Origin: Sporosarcina sp. BP05 | GTDB lineage: Bacteria > Bacillota > Bacilli > Bacillales_A > Planococcaceae | Reading direction: 5' to 3' | NCBI RefSeq assembly: GCF_014282005.1 | Contig: NZ_JACFTD010000009.1 | Coordinates: 1 to 64,000 of the forward strand | DNA: 64,000 nt | Shown here: positions 47,472-56,095 of the stretch, piece by piece | Position numbering within the stretch: the first letter of the stretch is position 1 | How the letters are laid out: every line of letters begins with the position of its first letter | Notes under the pieces: model-generated | Told to the model about the DNA's origin: nothing | What the model saw: only the letters and a program-made list of their open reading frames with translations | Databases searched by the model: none | Program-made: the position numbers and the translations under genes

Positions 47472-48137
47472 ATGTTTTGGAGAAAACAACGATTAAACTA
47501 TAAACTGGATCAATCATTTCTGCTGGATACAAAGTTGCGTGATATGCCGTTTACCGTCTTTGATACCGAAACGACCGGGTTCGCAATTGCTGCATATGAC
47601 GGGCTTATCGAAATTGGGGCTGTCCATGTCGATAAATTAGAAGTGACTGATCGTGTGTTCCAGACCTTTGTAAAACCTTTAGGTGAAATTCCAGAACATA
47701 TTACAAAGTTAACCTCGATTGAACAACATCATGTGGAAAATGCACCTACTCCACTTGAAGCAATAGAAAGCTACTTTCAGTTCATTGAAGATACGAAGAG
47801 CGGCGGATGGATTGGACATCATGTAAGCTTTGATACACTGGTCATAAAAAAAGAATTACAGCGTGTGAAATGCTCGTACGAAGAACCATCGTCATTTGAC
47901 ACGATTGATTTGATTGAATATTTGAATCCTTCTTGGGATCAGCGAGATCTGGCGGAATACGCCCGGATATTTGGTACACGAACATTTGAACGTCACCGTG
48001 CGCTTGGAGACGCACTGACAACGGCTCATTTATTCATCGAATTATTGAAGCGTCTTGAAGATAAAGGAATTTTAACCTTGGCTGATTTACTACGGTTGAA
48101 ACATGGCAAATTACTACTAAAGACAGCTAGATTTTAG
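47472..48137 (+). CDS. DEDDh 3'-5' exonuclease (DnaQ-like)
   Basis: The 221-residue protein has ExoI FDTETTGFA, ExoII WIGHHVSFDTLVIKKEL and ExoIII HRALGDALTTAHLF, so the D-E-D-D residues and general-base His are present. It resembles Pol III epsilon-like exonucleases but lacks polymerase-binding features I could name. GGAGG lies 7 bases before the ATG, and the gene follows the DUF294 gene by 32 bases, so they are probably co-transcribed. Confidence 0.88.
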   Translation: MFWRKQRLNYKLDQSFLLDTKLRDMPFTVFDTETTGFAIAAYDGLIEIGAVHVDKLEVTDRVFQTFVKPLGEIPEHITKLTSIEQHHVENAPTPLEAIESYFQFIEDTKSGGWIGHHVSFDTLVIKKELQRVKCSYEEPSSFDTIDLIEYLNPSWDQRDLAEYARIFGTRTFERHRALGDALTTAHLFIELLKRLEDKGILTLADLLRLKHGKLLLKTARF

Positions 48138-48148
48138 CTATAACGAAT

Positions 48149-48184
48149 AAAACAGGACCCGTTGATTTCTTAGGAGTCCTGTTT
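48149..48184 (+). terminator. Terminator-like hairpin after the exonuclease gene
   Basis: AAACAGGAC and GTCCTGTTT pair around a long loop; the T-run is short. Confidence 0.55.
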
Positions 48185-48234
48185 GCCCTTGGTTCAGCTT
48201 TTTTTGTGCTTTTATGATGAATATGCATTCTTTA

Positions 48235-48363
48235 TTATACTAAGTCTTCCACTTCCGTCAAATCTCTTAAATTTGTTGAACCGAAAACGAGGAGAAGAAG
48301 AAATACGATTAATATGATCGTATTGATAAATTTACTGGCGTCAAAACTGATTGGTTCACCCAC
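48235..48363 (-). CDS. Small membrane protein, 42 residues
   Basis: The GTG start lies 7 bases after AGGAGG and overlaps the end of the preceding gene by 8 bases, strong signs of real coupled translation. The product has a short N-terminus (MGEPISFDASKF), one membrane helix (INTIILIVFLLLLVFG) and an acidic tail (LRDLTEVEDLV). I do not recognise a family. It was found by reading the strand downstream of the 48664 gene. Confidence 0.65.
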   Translation of the reverse strand: MGEPISFDASKFINTIILIVFLLLLVFGSTNLRDLTEVEDLV

Positions 48364-48664
48364 GTCCGTTCCTCCTGCCTTTATCCATTCGCCTTTTGAT
48401 TCCCTCGAATACCTCGTCTAATGTCAAATCCCCGTTTTTCTCTAAAAAATCAGCCATTTCATTCACTTTGTTATCGTTCAGGTTCTTGAATTCCCCCAAC
48501 AATGTAACGGAAATAACGGGTTTATCTCTATACAATTGTGCCGATTCAACTTTCAGTTTGCCAAGCAAAAGGAGTGATGCGGCTACGATTTCAAGATCTT
48601 TCCCCTTCAAGAGATCGCCCAGCGTGTATTTTGAATTTGGATATTGATTGAAATTGTTGTACAC
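48356..48664 (-). CDS. Hypothetical protein, about 102 residues
   Basis: A soluble, helical product (YTLGDLLKGKDLEIVAASLLLLGKLKVESAQLYRDKPVISVTL) rich in charged residues, with a basic Gly/Arg tail. I do not recognise the family. GTG 48664 (MYNNFNQYPN) is about 11 bases after AAAGGA; ATG 48676 overlaps that site. It forms a two-gene unit with the 42-residue membrane protein. Confidence 0.62.
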   Translation of the reverse strand: MYNNFNQYPNSKYTLGDLLKGKDLEIVAASLLLLGKLKVESAQLYRDKPVISVTLLGEFKNLNDNKVNEMADFLEKNGDLTLDEVFEGIKRRMDKGRRNGRG

Positions 48665-48831
48665 GCCTAAACACATCCTTTTTCGGGATAGTGATTCGTA
48701 CTTTGCTGCCTTATTGTTTATCTTATGTTGAAGGCTTTATCTTTGTGTTTGGAATTCCTTGGTAGTATATTGATTTCCCTTATTTATGGAAATACAGTTA
48801 TAAAAAAAACACCCCTAAGGATGCTTTTACT

Positions 48832-50373
48832 TTATTTCAAATACCTTCTTGAGCCCGCATAGTTTGCTTTGTATGGGTGTGTATCGATGGATACTATTTC
48901 GACGTTTCTGCTTGAATTTGGTGCGTGTATCATTTGACCTTTTCCGATATACATGCCGACGTGATAGACCTTCCCTTTGCCTTGATTGTACGCAAAGAAT
49001 AGTAAATCGCCTGGTTGCATATTTTTCCTTGCAACAGGTATACCATTGACCGCCTGAACGAATGAATCACGTGGAATCATGATGCCATGATTTTTGTACA
49101 CAGAATGGATTAGACCCGAACAGTCAAAGCCAAAACCTGATATACCCGACCAAACATACGGCAGTCCCAGGAACATCTTCGCACTATCGACGATGTCTTG
49201 TTGGGTCGGTTTTGATATTGCCGCAAAGTTTTTAACAACTTTAGCATCTTGCTTACGCAAATATTTCACACCATTTGCAGGCGTTTGAACATGCAACCAA
49301 TCGCCTTCTTCCTTAATGACAGGAAGCATTGTTGTATAACTGATATCCATGAATTTATTGGTCTTTTTTGGTTCATTATAAAGAGTAGCGATATTCGTAT
49401 CGACGATTGCTAGCTGGCAATCTGTATAATCAGTCGTTATTTCTGTCACATGGGATTTCGGGACCCATCCAGGATAACCCGCTTTATTCCTAGGTGTGTA
49501 TTGGTCCTTTACAGCAATTTCATGCCAATTTCCGCTACTTTTCAAAATGACGACTTCCTGTCCATATAAGGCCTGCGTATCCGTTCGACCAACGAGCCAT
49601 AATTTTTGGCTGACAGACATACTTTTCGCCCACTTTTGGATATCTGTAGGGCTCGAAATAGATGGACGGTCCACTACACGATTGTTGTTCGGTGATTTCC
49701 ATAAGTTTGTCACTTGTACAGTAACAACAGCCGTCTTTTTACTGTCTGACTTATAGCAGACAGGCTGTTGTTTAAATTCCGGATTCAGTATTCGTGCGAT
49801 GAACACACCGAAATTCGCTTTCGTAATGAATGCTGTCGGCTTATATAAATTGTTTGGATAACCCCTTGTGATTTCATTGGCGAATAGTGTTTTAATCGAA
49901 TCAGACGCCCAGTATGCTGGATCGACATCTTTGAATGCCTGTTCTGATGTTCCCTTCAACTTAAAAGCCTTGACTAAAATCGCTGCCATTTGTCCTCTAG
50001 TTAACTTATCGTTCGGCATGAATTCGCCGTTCGCATTACCGTTGACGAAACCTTCATCGGTTATTGTAGCTATGATATCGTATCCTTCGTCTTCTGGAGT
50101 GACGTCGATGAAATTTGGATCGGGTCGGTCTACCATTTCGAGACCTAGCGCCCTAATAATCATAGCCGAAGCTTCCAGGCGCGTAATTTCTTCATTCACA
50201 CCAAAACTTTGTAAAGGATCCGCAAAGATAATACCCCGCTCTGCCAAAAAATCCAATTCTGCTTTCGCCCTGTACTTATCATCGACATCTTTGAATAAAG
50301 GTGCCGCAGAAACAGTGCCAAGTGTAGTGAACATAACTAGCAGTGCAGTAAAAAATAGCATAAATTTTTTCAT
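48832..50373 (-). CDS. Secreted SLH-domain NlpC/P60 cell-wall endopeptidase
   Basis: The 513-residue protein has a signal peptide (1-24), three SLH motifs (about 25-200, FKDVDDKYRAKAELDFLAERGI and repeats) for wall attachment, SH3-like regions (about 210-375) and a C-terminal NlpC/P60 domain (about 390-513). Catalytic Cys is in FGFDCSGLIHSVY, His in VYHVGMYIG, third residue His in MIHAPNSS. It should cleave stem peptides of peptidoglycan. GGGAG precedes ATG 50373. Confidence 0.92.
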   Translation of the reverse strand: MKKFMLFFTALLVMFTTLGTVSAAPLFKDVDDKYRAKAELDFLAERGIIFADPLQSFGVNEEITRLEASAMIIRALGLEMVDRPDPNFIDVTPEDEGYDIIATITDEGFVNGNANGEFMPNDKLTRGQMAAILVKAFKLKGTSEQAFKDVDPAYWASDSIKTLFANEITRGYPNNLYKPTAFITKANFGVFIARILNPEFKQQPVCYKSDSKKTAVVTVQVTNLWKSPNNNRVVDRPSISSPTDIQKWAKSMSVSQKLWLVGRTDTQALYGQEVVILKSSGNWHEIAVKDQYTPRNKAGYPGWVPKSHVTEITTDYTDCQLAIVDTNIATLYNEPKKTNKFMDISYTTMLPVIKEEGDWLHVQTPANGVKYLRKQDAKVVKNFAAISKPTQQDIVDSAKMFLGLPYVWSGISGFGFDCSGLIHSVYKNHGIMIPRDSFVQAVNGIPVARKNMQPGDLLFFAYNQGKGKVYHVGMYIGKGQMIHAPNSSRNVEIVSIDTHPYKANYAGSRRYLK

Positions 50374-50466
50374 CAAAGATAAACTCCCTTTCTATTAATA
50401 GATAGTAAATTAACAGTACAGGAGATAGAACATTCTGTATAGTCATTCTTCATGAATATACATCAA

Positions 50467-50520
50467 AAAAAGCCTGAAACGTCTGCCCTTTTTTAGGGCA
50501 GCCCCATCGTTTCAAGCTTT
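50467..50520 (-). terminator. Terminator of the copper-amine-oxidase-like-domain gene
   Basis: A two-tier hairpin: TGAAACG/CGTTTCA outside and CTGCCCT/AGGGCAG inside, with a T-run on the minus strand. Confidence 0.82.
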
Positions 50521-50546
50521 CTTTCATATGCCATGCTTTTCGGTTA

Positions 50547-51470
50547 TTAGTTATTAATTAATAGCTCCAGGAAGTCTTCTGAAACGTATGTTTTCATACC
50601 TTTCAGATCAGGTGCAACTTCGAATTTACGGATGCTTTTGTTATAGCCATACATTTTGTCGCCACGTTTAATTGTGAATGAACTGTTGTCTAGTGTAACA
50701 AGTGCACCATTGATTTTTGATTGAGAAAGGACATGATAACCAAGATGCTCAGCCACTTTACGAAGTGGAATCATCTTGACGCCATCTTTCATATAGTGGT
50801 CGTTAGCGATAATTTCTGTTACGCCTGTTGATACATCTGGTACCTCTGGTGTTGCAATGTATAGAGCAATAATTTTAGTTGGTGGTGTTTGTGGTGGTAG
50901 ACTTCTCGTTGTGATTGAGTAAAACACCATCAATTCTTTACCATTCAACTCTTTCAATTCGATTGCTTTTCCTTGTTGATTGAAAAGTGGCGTATCTTCG
51001 CCGATATTCAATTTCAACTCGCCATCCAAGCTTAAGAATTCTTTGTCGAACTGGCTGACCTTCACTTCTCCGAACACTTTTTCATCTTTTGCAACTACAA
51101 TTTCGGGTGTCACTGTTGTCGGATAAATCAGGAGCATCGGCTTGTTTTTATCGTAATAAGCTGCGATAGTGGCACCCTTTTTTAGTTCTGCTGGTTTTAG
51201 AGATTTAGTCGTCCCACTATTGAATAACAGGGAGTCATCATTAATACGCAAAATTGTAATCATTTTATCTTCATTTTCAATCGTTACACGGATTCCAGCT
51301 TCTTCTTTTTCAATTTCTTGAATGACGCCCGTAGCTTTCATAAAGTTTGTCGTGACTAGTTCTTTTTCGCTAACGGCTTGTGTAACCTTTTCCTGTGCTT
51401 GTGCAGAATAGCCACCTACTACGCTTCCTGCTAATAAAGCTGCTAATGCGATTATACCGATTTTTTTCAT
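50547..51470 (-). CDS. Secreted protein with C-terminal copper-amine-oxidase-like N1 domain
   Basis: The 307-residue product has a signal peptide (MKKIGIIALAALLAGSVVGG, cleavage near AQA) and ends in the stalk-type domain seen in many Bacillales wall proteins (GVKMIPLRKVAEHLGYHV). The middle region (about 40-200) is beta-rich. No catalytic residues are evident. I start at 51470, preceded by AGGAGAG; the longer frame is not supported. Confidence 0.78.
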   Translation of the reverse strand: MKKIGIIALAALLAGSVVGGYSAQAQEKVTQAVSEKELVTTNFMKATGVIQEIEKEEAGIRVTIENEDKMITILRINDDSLLFNSGTTKSLKPAELKKGATIAAYYDKNKPMLLIYPTTVTPEIVVAKDEKVFGEVKVSQFDKEFLSLDGELKLNIGEDTPLFNQQGKAIELKELNGKELMVFYSITTRSLPPQTPPTKIIALYIATPEVPDVSTGVTEIIANDHYMKDGVKMIPLRKVAEHLGYHVLSQSKINGALVTLDNSSFTIKRGDKMYGYNKSIRKFEVAPDLKGMKTYVSEDFLELLINN

Positions 51471-51612
51471 TTTAATTCTCTCCTCACTTTTCGTAACTCT
51501 ATGAATTTGACGGAGAGAAATGGTAAAAGTTACATTTATTTTTTCGGTGCCATTATGGGATATGATTGGACAGTTGGACTTTATGATATGCACTCTCGAT
51601 TTTAGGCTCAGA

Positions 51613-51643
51613 AAACAAAAAGACCCGCTATTTTAGCGGATCC
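51613..51643 (-). terminator. Terminator of argCJBD
   Basis: On the minus strand CCGCTA pairs with TAGCGG, extended to GATCCGCTA/TAGCGGGTC, then TTTTTGTTTT. Confidence 0.78.
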
Positions 51644-51712
51644 GTTCGTTTTAACCTTCAGACAGAGGTCGATTGAATAGCGTTTCACTGAACGCCTTAA
51701 TTCAAATGATCA

Positions 51713-52864
51713 TTACGTTATTGCAGTTTTTTCGGCGAGTAGAACGGCAGAAAGAATAGCCACTGCTTGGTCGATTTCTTCATATGTAACCGTTAATGGT
51801 GGTAATAGTCGTATGACATTGGCTCCCGCTTGAACTAACAGCAAACCTGCTTGTTCCGCCTGTTGAATGAATGGCAAAATCTCCTCTTCGCATTCAATGC
51901 CTAGCAACAGACCCGCCCCACGGATAGAGAATTGGTCTTGCGGCAATAAAGTCTGCAGCTTCTCAATCAGATACATCGATTTATCTTCAACTTCTTGCAG
52001 GAACTTTTTCTTAAATATAATATCAACAACTGCTTGTGCAACTGCAACAGCTAACGGGTTGCCACCGAATGTCGTACCATGAGTCCCTGGTCCGAAGGAA
52101 TGAAAAAGCTCACTTGATCCGAGCATAGCACCAATCGGGAAGCCCCCCCCTAATCCTTTAGCAAGTGTAATGATATCTGGCTCAAGGTTTGTCTGCTCAT
52201 AGGCGTAACGCGTTCCCGTACGTCCAATACCCGTCTGTACTTCATCGACAATAAGTAATATCCCTTTCGACTTGCAGATTGCTGTTATTTTTTGTGCAAA
52301 GTCGGGATCAATTTGATGGACGCCACCCTCTCCTTGAATAACTTCTAGCATAATTGCAGCTACATCACCGTCAATCGCATCTTCCAATTGCTGTTCGTCA
52401 TTGTATGGTATGATACGAAATGTTTCCAGCAGTGGCCCAAATCCTTCGCGAACCTTGGCTTGCCCTGTCGCAGACATGGCGCCAAATGTCCGACCATGAA
52501 AGGATTGTTCAAATGTAATGATGACATTTTTCTGTGTATGTTTTCGAGCTAATTTAATAGCTGCCTCATTCGCTTCAGCACCACTGTTACAAAAAAAGGC
52601 GTGGCTGAAAGGCGTTTCTTCCACCAGCTTTGCAGCTAACAGTTCCTGCTCCGGGCTTTCAAATAGGTTTGAGACATGCCATAGTTTTTCACTTTGCTTT
52701 TTGACTGCCTCAACGAGCGCTTGATGTGCATGACCAAGACTGACGACCGCGATTCCACTTATAAAGTCGAGATAGTCTTTTCCTTTATCATCCGTCACGA
52801 CCGTGCCTCGCCCTTTTACTAGATGGACTGAACGACGTGCGTAATTTTGAAATAGCGTAGTCAA
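51713..52864 (-). CDS. argD: Acetylornithine aminotransferase
   Basis: The 383-residue class III PLP aminotransferase shows CNSGAEANEAAIKLAR, FHGRTFGAMSATGQ, VDEVQTGIGRTG and the PLP lysine in ITLAKGLGGGFPIGA. It converts N-acetylglutamate semialdehyde to N-acetylornithine. The TTG start lies 7 bases after GGGAGG and overlaps the argB stop by 4 bases. Last gene of argCJBD. Confidence 0.94.
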   Translation of the reverse strand: MTTLFQNYARRSVHLVKGRGTVVTDDKGKDYLDFISGIAVVSLGHAHQALVEAVKKQSEKLWHVSNLFESPEQELLAAKLVEETPFSHAFFCNSGAEANEAAIKLARKHTQKNVIITFEQSFHGRTFGAMSATGQAKVREGFGPLLETFRIIPYNDEQQLEDAIDGDVAAIMLEVIQGEGGVHQIDPDFAQKITAICKSKGILLIVDEVQTGIGRTGTRYAYEQTNLEPDIITLAKGLGGGFPIGAMLGSSELFHSFGPGTHGTTFGGNPLAVAVAQAVVDIIFKKKFLQEVEDKSMYLIEKLQTLLPQDQFSIRGAGLLLGIECEEEILPFIQQAEQAGLLLVQAGANVIRLLPPLTVTYEEIDQAVAILSAVLLAEKTAIT

Positions 52865-53598
52865 ATGAAAACCTCCCTGTATTTAACTGTGGTTCCTTCT
52901 AATTGCTGACCGACAATTTGCACTGACGGAATACCTGCGCCTAAACAATCAAGTGCAGCTTTCACTTTGGGCAACATGCCTCCGTAAATTTCACCTGTTT
53001 CAATCCACTGGACAATTTCTGTTGGTGATGCCGTTTTTTGAACAGTTCCTTCTATTTGAATACCCGGAGTATCCGTCACAAGAAGCAGGCTGTCTGCATG
53101 AATCGCTAGCGCAATCTTACTTGCGACGGTGTCCCCATTAATATTGAGGGGTGCTCCATCTTCTGTTGCACCGATACATGAAATAACTGGCACTATTCCT
53201 GCTTGAAGAAGTGTTTCTATTAATTCGGTGCGGACATCCTGAATTTCTCCAACAGAGCCGTACAGTTTTTCATCTAATATCGTGCAGGTAAGCAGTTTCC
53301 CATCATATCCGCTAACGCCTATCGCTTCAATTCCACCTTTATTTAATTGATGGACGAGGGCCGGATTCACTTGACCTATTAATGTCGATTGAACAATCCC
53401 CACCGCTTCTTTGGACGTCACCCGGATACCGTTCACTACGGACGATAACACGTTGTTTCTAGCAAGCTCCTTATTAATAAAAGGTCCGCCGCCATGAACA
53501 ACTACTACATCATGACCGTTTTTTTGTAATTGTATAATATTCGTAAAAAAGCCTTCATTCAACCCTTCCAGCATACTTCCGCCGAGCTTTATAACCAT
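52861..53598 (-). CDS. argB: Acetylglutamate kinase
   Basis: The amino-acid kinase fold is clear: VIKLGGSML, VVVHGGGPFINKEL, LNINGDTVASKIA and LVTDTPGI. It phosphorylates N-acetylglutamate, the controlled step of arginine synthesis. I start at ATG 53598 (MVIKLGGSML), 4 bases after the argJ stop, by family comparison; no ribosome site is evident, so re-initiation after argJ is likely. An ATG at 53640 inside argJ is the alternative. Confidence 0.92.
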   Translation of the reverse strand: MVIKLGGSMLEGLNEGFFTNIIQLQKNGHDVVVVHGGGPFINKELARNNVLSSVVNGIRVTSKEAVGIVQSTLIGQVNPALVHQLNKGGIEAIGVSGYDGKLLTCTILDEKLYGSVGEIQDVRTELIETLLQAGIVPVISCIGATEDGAPLNINGDTVASKIALAIHADSLLLVTDTPGIQIEGTVQKTASPTEIVQWIETGEIYGGMLPKVKAALDCLGAGIPSVQIVGQQLEGTTVKYREVFI

Positions 53599-53602
53599 TC
53601 GT

Positions 53603-54829
53603 TTACGAGCGATATGTTGCGTTGATTTGGACATAGTCATATGTTAAATCGCACCCCCATGCTACTCCTTGACCATTTCCCTTATGAAGATCGACCACAA
53701 TCTTAACTTCTGGTTGTTTCAAATAAACAAGGAGTTGTGCTTCCGAAAATGGAACAGGCTCCCCCTTTTCAACAACAGTTGTTGGTCCAATATTAATTTT
53801 TATCGCATTCGGATCCAGCGTCGCTCCACTATAACCAACAGCCGCGATAATTCTTCCCCAGTTGGCGTCACAGCCAAAGATCGCTGTTTTCACAAGTGGT
53901 GAACCAACCACCGTTTTGGCAATCTTACGTGCTTCTACATCCGTAATCGCTCCTGATACTTCAACTTCAATAAGCTTCGTCGCGCCTTCACCGTCTTTTG
54001 CAATCATTTTCGCAAGGTCTTGAGAAACAGCATGTAATGCTTCCGTGAATTGTTCCCAGTCCGGATGTGCCGGGGTCAGCGAATTATTGCCTGCCATCCC
54101 GTTTGCCATTACAAGCACCATATCATTCGTAGATGTATCGCCATCCACTGTAATCGAGTTAAACGTCAAATCCGTCACCGTTTTGAGGGCAGCTTGCAGA
54201 TGAATTGATTCGATTTTAGCGTCCGTTGTGATAAAACCCAGCATTGTTGCCATATTCGGGTCAATCATTCCCGATCCCTTTGCAGTTCCGGCGATAATGA
54301 TTTTTTTGCCATCAATCACTGTGCTATATGCTGTATTTTTTGTTACGGTATCTGTTGTTAAAATTGCTTGAGAAAATAGAATCGAACCTTCTAATTCAGA
54401 ACTTGGTTCAAGTTTCTGTATCCCCTTTACAATCGGCTCCATTTTCATTAGTTCCCCAATAACGCCTGTTGATGCGACGCCGATTAAATCAGGTGAAATT
54501 CCAAGCTTTTCTGCCGCTTTTTGTTGCATAAGGCGTGCATCTTTCAATCCTTGCTGACCTGTACAAGCGTTCGCATTTCCCGAATTCACAATGATTGCCT
54601 GCATTTTCCCTGTCTGCTGTATTGCTTCTTTTGTGACAAGTAGTGGAGCAGCCTGAATTGCATTCGTTGTAAACACACCTGCAACATTTGCTGGTACTTC
54701 ACTAACGAGCAATGCCAAATCATTTTTCTTATGCTTAATCCCACAATGCATTCCTGTAGCTTTGAAACCAATTGGGGACGCAATGTTATTTCCCGCTATA
54801 CGCTTCAGAGCTAAAACTGTTGTCGTCAT
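53603..54829 (-). CDS. argJ: Bifunctional glutamate N-acetyltransferase/ornithine acetyltransferase
   Basis: The 408-residue proenzyme contains the self-cleavage region KGSGMIDPNMATMLGF, where the Thr becomes the new N-terminal nucleophile. It recycles the acetyl group from acetylornithine to glutamate and can also make acetylglutamate from acetyl-CoA. GGGGGAG precedes the ATG. Second gene of the operon, 15 bases after argC. Confidence 0.95.
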   Translation of the reverse strand: MTTTVLALKRIAGNNIASPIGFKATGMHCGIKHKKNDLALLVSEVPANVAGVFTTNAIQAAPLLVTKEAIQQTGKMQAIIVNSGNANACTGQQGLKDARLMQQKAAEKLGISPDLIGVASTGVIGELMKMEPIVKGIQKLEPSSELEGSILFSQAILTTDTVTKNTAYSTVIDGKKIIIAGTAKGSGMIDPNMATMLGFITTDAKIESIHLQAALKTVTDLTFNSITVDGDTSTNDMVLVMANGMAGNNSLTPAHPDWEQFTEALHAVSQDLAKMIAKDGEGATKLIEVEVSGAITDVEARKIAKTVVGSPLVKTAIFGCDANWGRIIAAVGYSGATLDPNAIKINIGPTTVVEKGEPVPFSEAQLLVYLKQPEVKIVVDLHKGNGQGVAWGCDLTYDYVQINATYRS

Positions 54830-54844
54830 AATACTCCCCCTAAG

Positions 54845-55879
54845 TTAAATGAATGCCGGGACAAGTGATAGGCCGGTTATTTCCTCAAAACCACATTGTA
54901 CGTTCATATTTTGAATGGCTTGCCCTGCTGCCCCTTTGACTAAGTTGTCAATGACAGAAACGATTGTTGCCCGATTCGTCCGCGGGTCAACTTTTACGAG
55001 TAAATCACAATAGTTTGAGCCGTATACTTGATTGGTGCCGAACTTATCTTTTTGTTGCATAACACGGACAAATGGATGATTGGCGTATGTTTCTTGCAGA
55101 CAATCAATGAGATCTGCTTCTGTTACGCCTTCCGCAACTGGTGCATAACTCGTCGCTAGAATTCCCCTTGTCATAGGAACGAGATGGGTACTAAATGTAA
55201 TAGGTGGTATTTCTTTTGCAAAGAATGCAAAGGCCTGCTCAATTTCTGGAATATGCTGATGTTGATTTAATTTATAGATGGCTGTATTTTCATTCGTTTC
55301 GCTGAAATGTGTTAGTTGACTTGGCTGATTGCCAGCACCGGATACGCCGCTTTTTGCATCGATAATTAACTGGCTCGCGTCGATTGCATTTTCTTTTAAT
55401 AATGGTAATAGCGACAACAAAACCGCCGTTGGATAACAACCCGGATTGGCAATTAACTGTGCCTGCCGGATTGCATCATAATTCCATTCAGTCAATCCGT
55501 ATACACTTTGCTCAACAGCTGACGCCGGTGCAGGTTCTTTTTTATACCACTGCTCATATTGAGATACATCTTTTAAACGAAAATCTCCTGACAAATCGAT
55601 AAGTTTTGGTCCTTTGCCGATTAACGGAGGAAGCAATGTACTCGCTACGCCAGCAGGAGCACTTGAAAAAACGACATCGAATTCTGCTAATCTTTCTAGC
55701 TCTATTTTTTGAAGTGGCTGATCGACTATATTCATAAGATGTGAATACTTATGCGAAAACACCGTTCCTTCTTCAGATGAAGTGAATAATTCGATTCGTT
55801 CAATTTCAGGGTGGTTATGCAGTAGCCGGATGAGCTCAAGCCCACCATAACCTGACGCGCCAATGATTCCTACCTTCAT
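54845..55879 (-). CDS. argC: N-acetyl-gamma-glutamyl-phosphate reductase
   Basis: The 344-residue protein has the NADP-binding start MKVGIIGASGYGGLELIRLL, the catalytic Cys in NPGCYPTAV and HLVPMTRGILAT. It reduces acetylglutamyl phosphate to the semialdehyde. I start at ATG 55879, 9 bases after AGGGG. First gene of argCJBD, behind a strong promoter with two ARG boxes. Confidence 0.94.
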   Translation of the reverse strand: MKVGIIGASGYGGLELIRLLHNHPEIERIELFTSSEEGTVFSHKYSHLMNIVDQPLQKIELERLAEFDVVFSSAPAGVASTLLPPLIGKGPKLIDLSGDFRLKDVSQYEQWYKKEPAPASAVEQSVYGLTEWNYDAIRQAQLIANPGCYPTAVLLSLLPLLKENAIDASQLIIDAKSGVSGAGNQPSQLTHFSETNENTAIYKLNQHQHIPEIEQAFAFFAKEIPPITFSTHLVPMTRGILATSYAPVAEGVTEADLIDCLQETYANHPFVRVMQQKDKFGTNQVYGSNYCDLLVKVDPRTNRATIVSVIDNLVKGAAGQAIQNMNVQCGFEEITGLSLVPAFI

Positions 55880-55908
55880 CACAATCACCCCTGTTATAAG
55901 TTATTCTT

Positions 55909-55937
55909 ATTATATGTATGTATAATTATAAAGTCAA
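55909..55937 (-). promoter_or_regulatory. argC promoter
   Basis: TTGACT, exactly 17 bases, TATAAT, read on the minus strand. The -10 is about 30 bases before the argC start. Confidence 0.82.
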
Positions 55938-55954
55938 CTGTATTTTTATTTATT
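55917..55954. promoter_or_regulatory. Pair of ARG boxes (AhrC/ArgR operator)
   Basis: TGTATAATTATAAA (55919-55932) and TGTATTTTTATTTA (55939-55952) each differ from the core TGNATWWWWATNCA at one position. Their starts are 20 bases apart, so two 18-base boxes are separated by 2 bases, the usual ArgR spacing. They cover the -35 and spacer of the argC promoter. Confidence 0.78.
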
Positions 55955-55970
55955 TCAAGTATTACATTTT

Positions 55971-55984
55971 TGAATGCGTTTTCA
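55971..55984. promoter_or_regulatory. cre-like site between argC and fabI
   Basis: TGAATGCGTTTTCA differs from the cre consensus at one position. It lies 34 bases behind the argC -35 and about 20 before the fabI -35. Confidence 0.4.
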
Positions 55985-56002
55985 TTTCTTATGTCGTGGC
56001 TA

Positions 56003-56032
56003 TTCACAATTTCTAAGCTAATATGCTATAAT
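56003..56032 (+). promoter_or_regulatory. fabI promoter
   Basis: TTCACA, 18 bases, TATAAT with an upstream TG (extended -10). Confidence 0.7.
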
Positions 56033-56036
56033 TTAT

Positions 56037-56054
56037 TTAGCATCTGGTACTAAT
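56037..56054. promoter_or_regulatory. FapR operator at fabI
   Basis: TTAGCATCTGGTACTAAT matches TTAGTACCTGATACTAAT at 15 of 18 positions and sits just after the -10, where FapR would block transcription until malonyl-CoA rises. Confidence 0.78.
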
Positions 56055-56095
56055 AATAGGTATATACAATTTCTTTACTTACTCAGGAGGTTACT

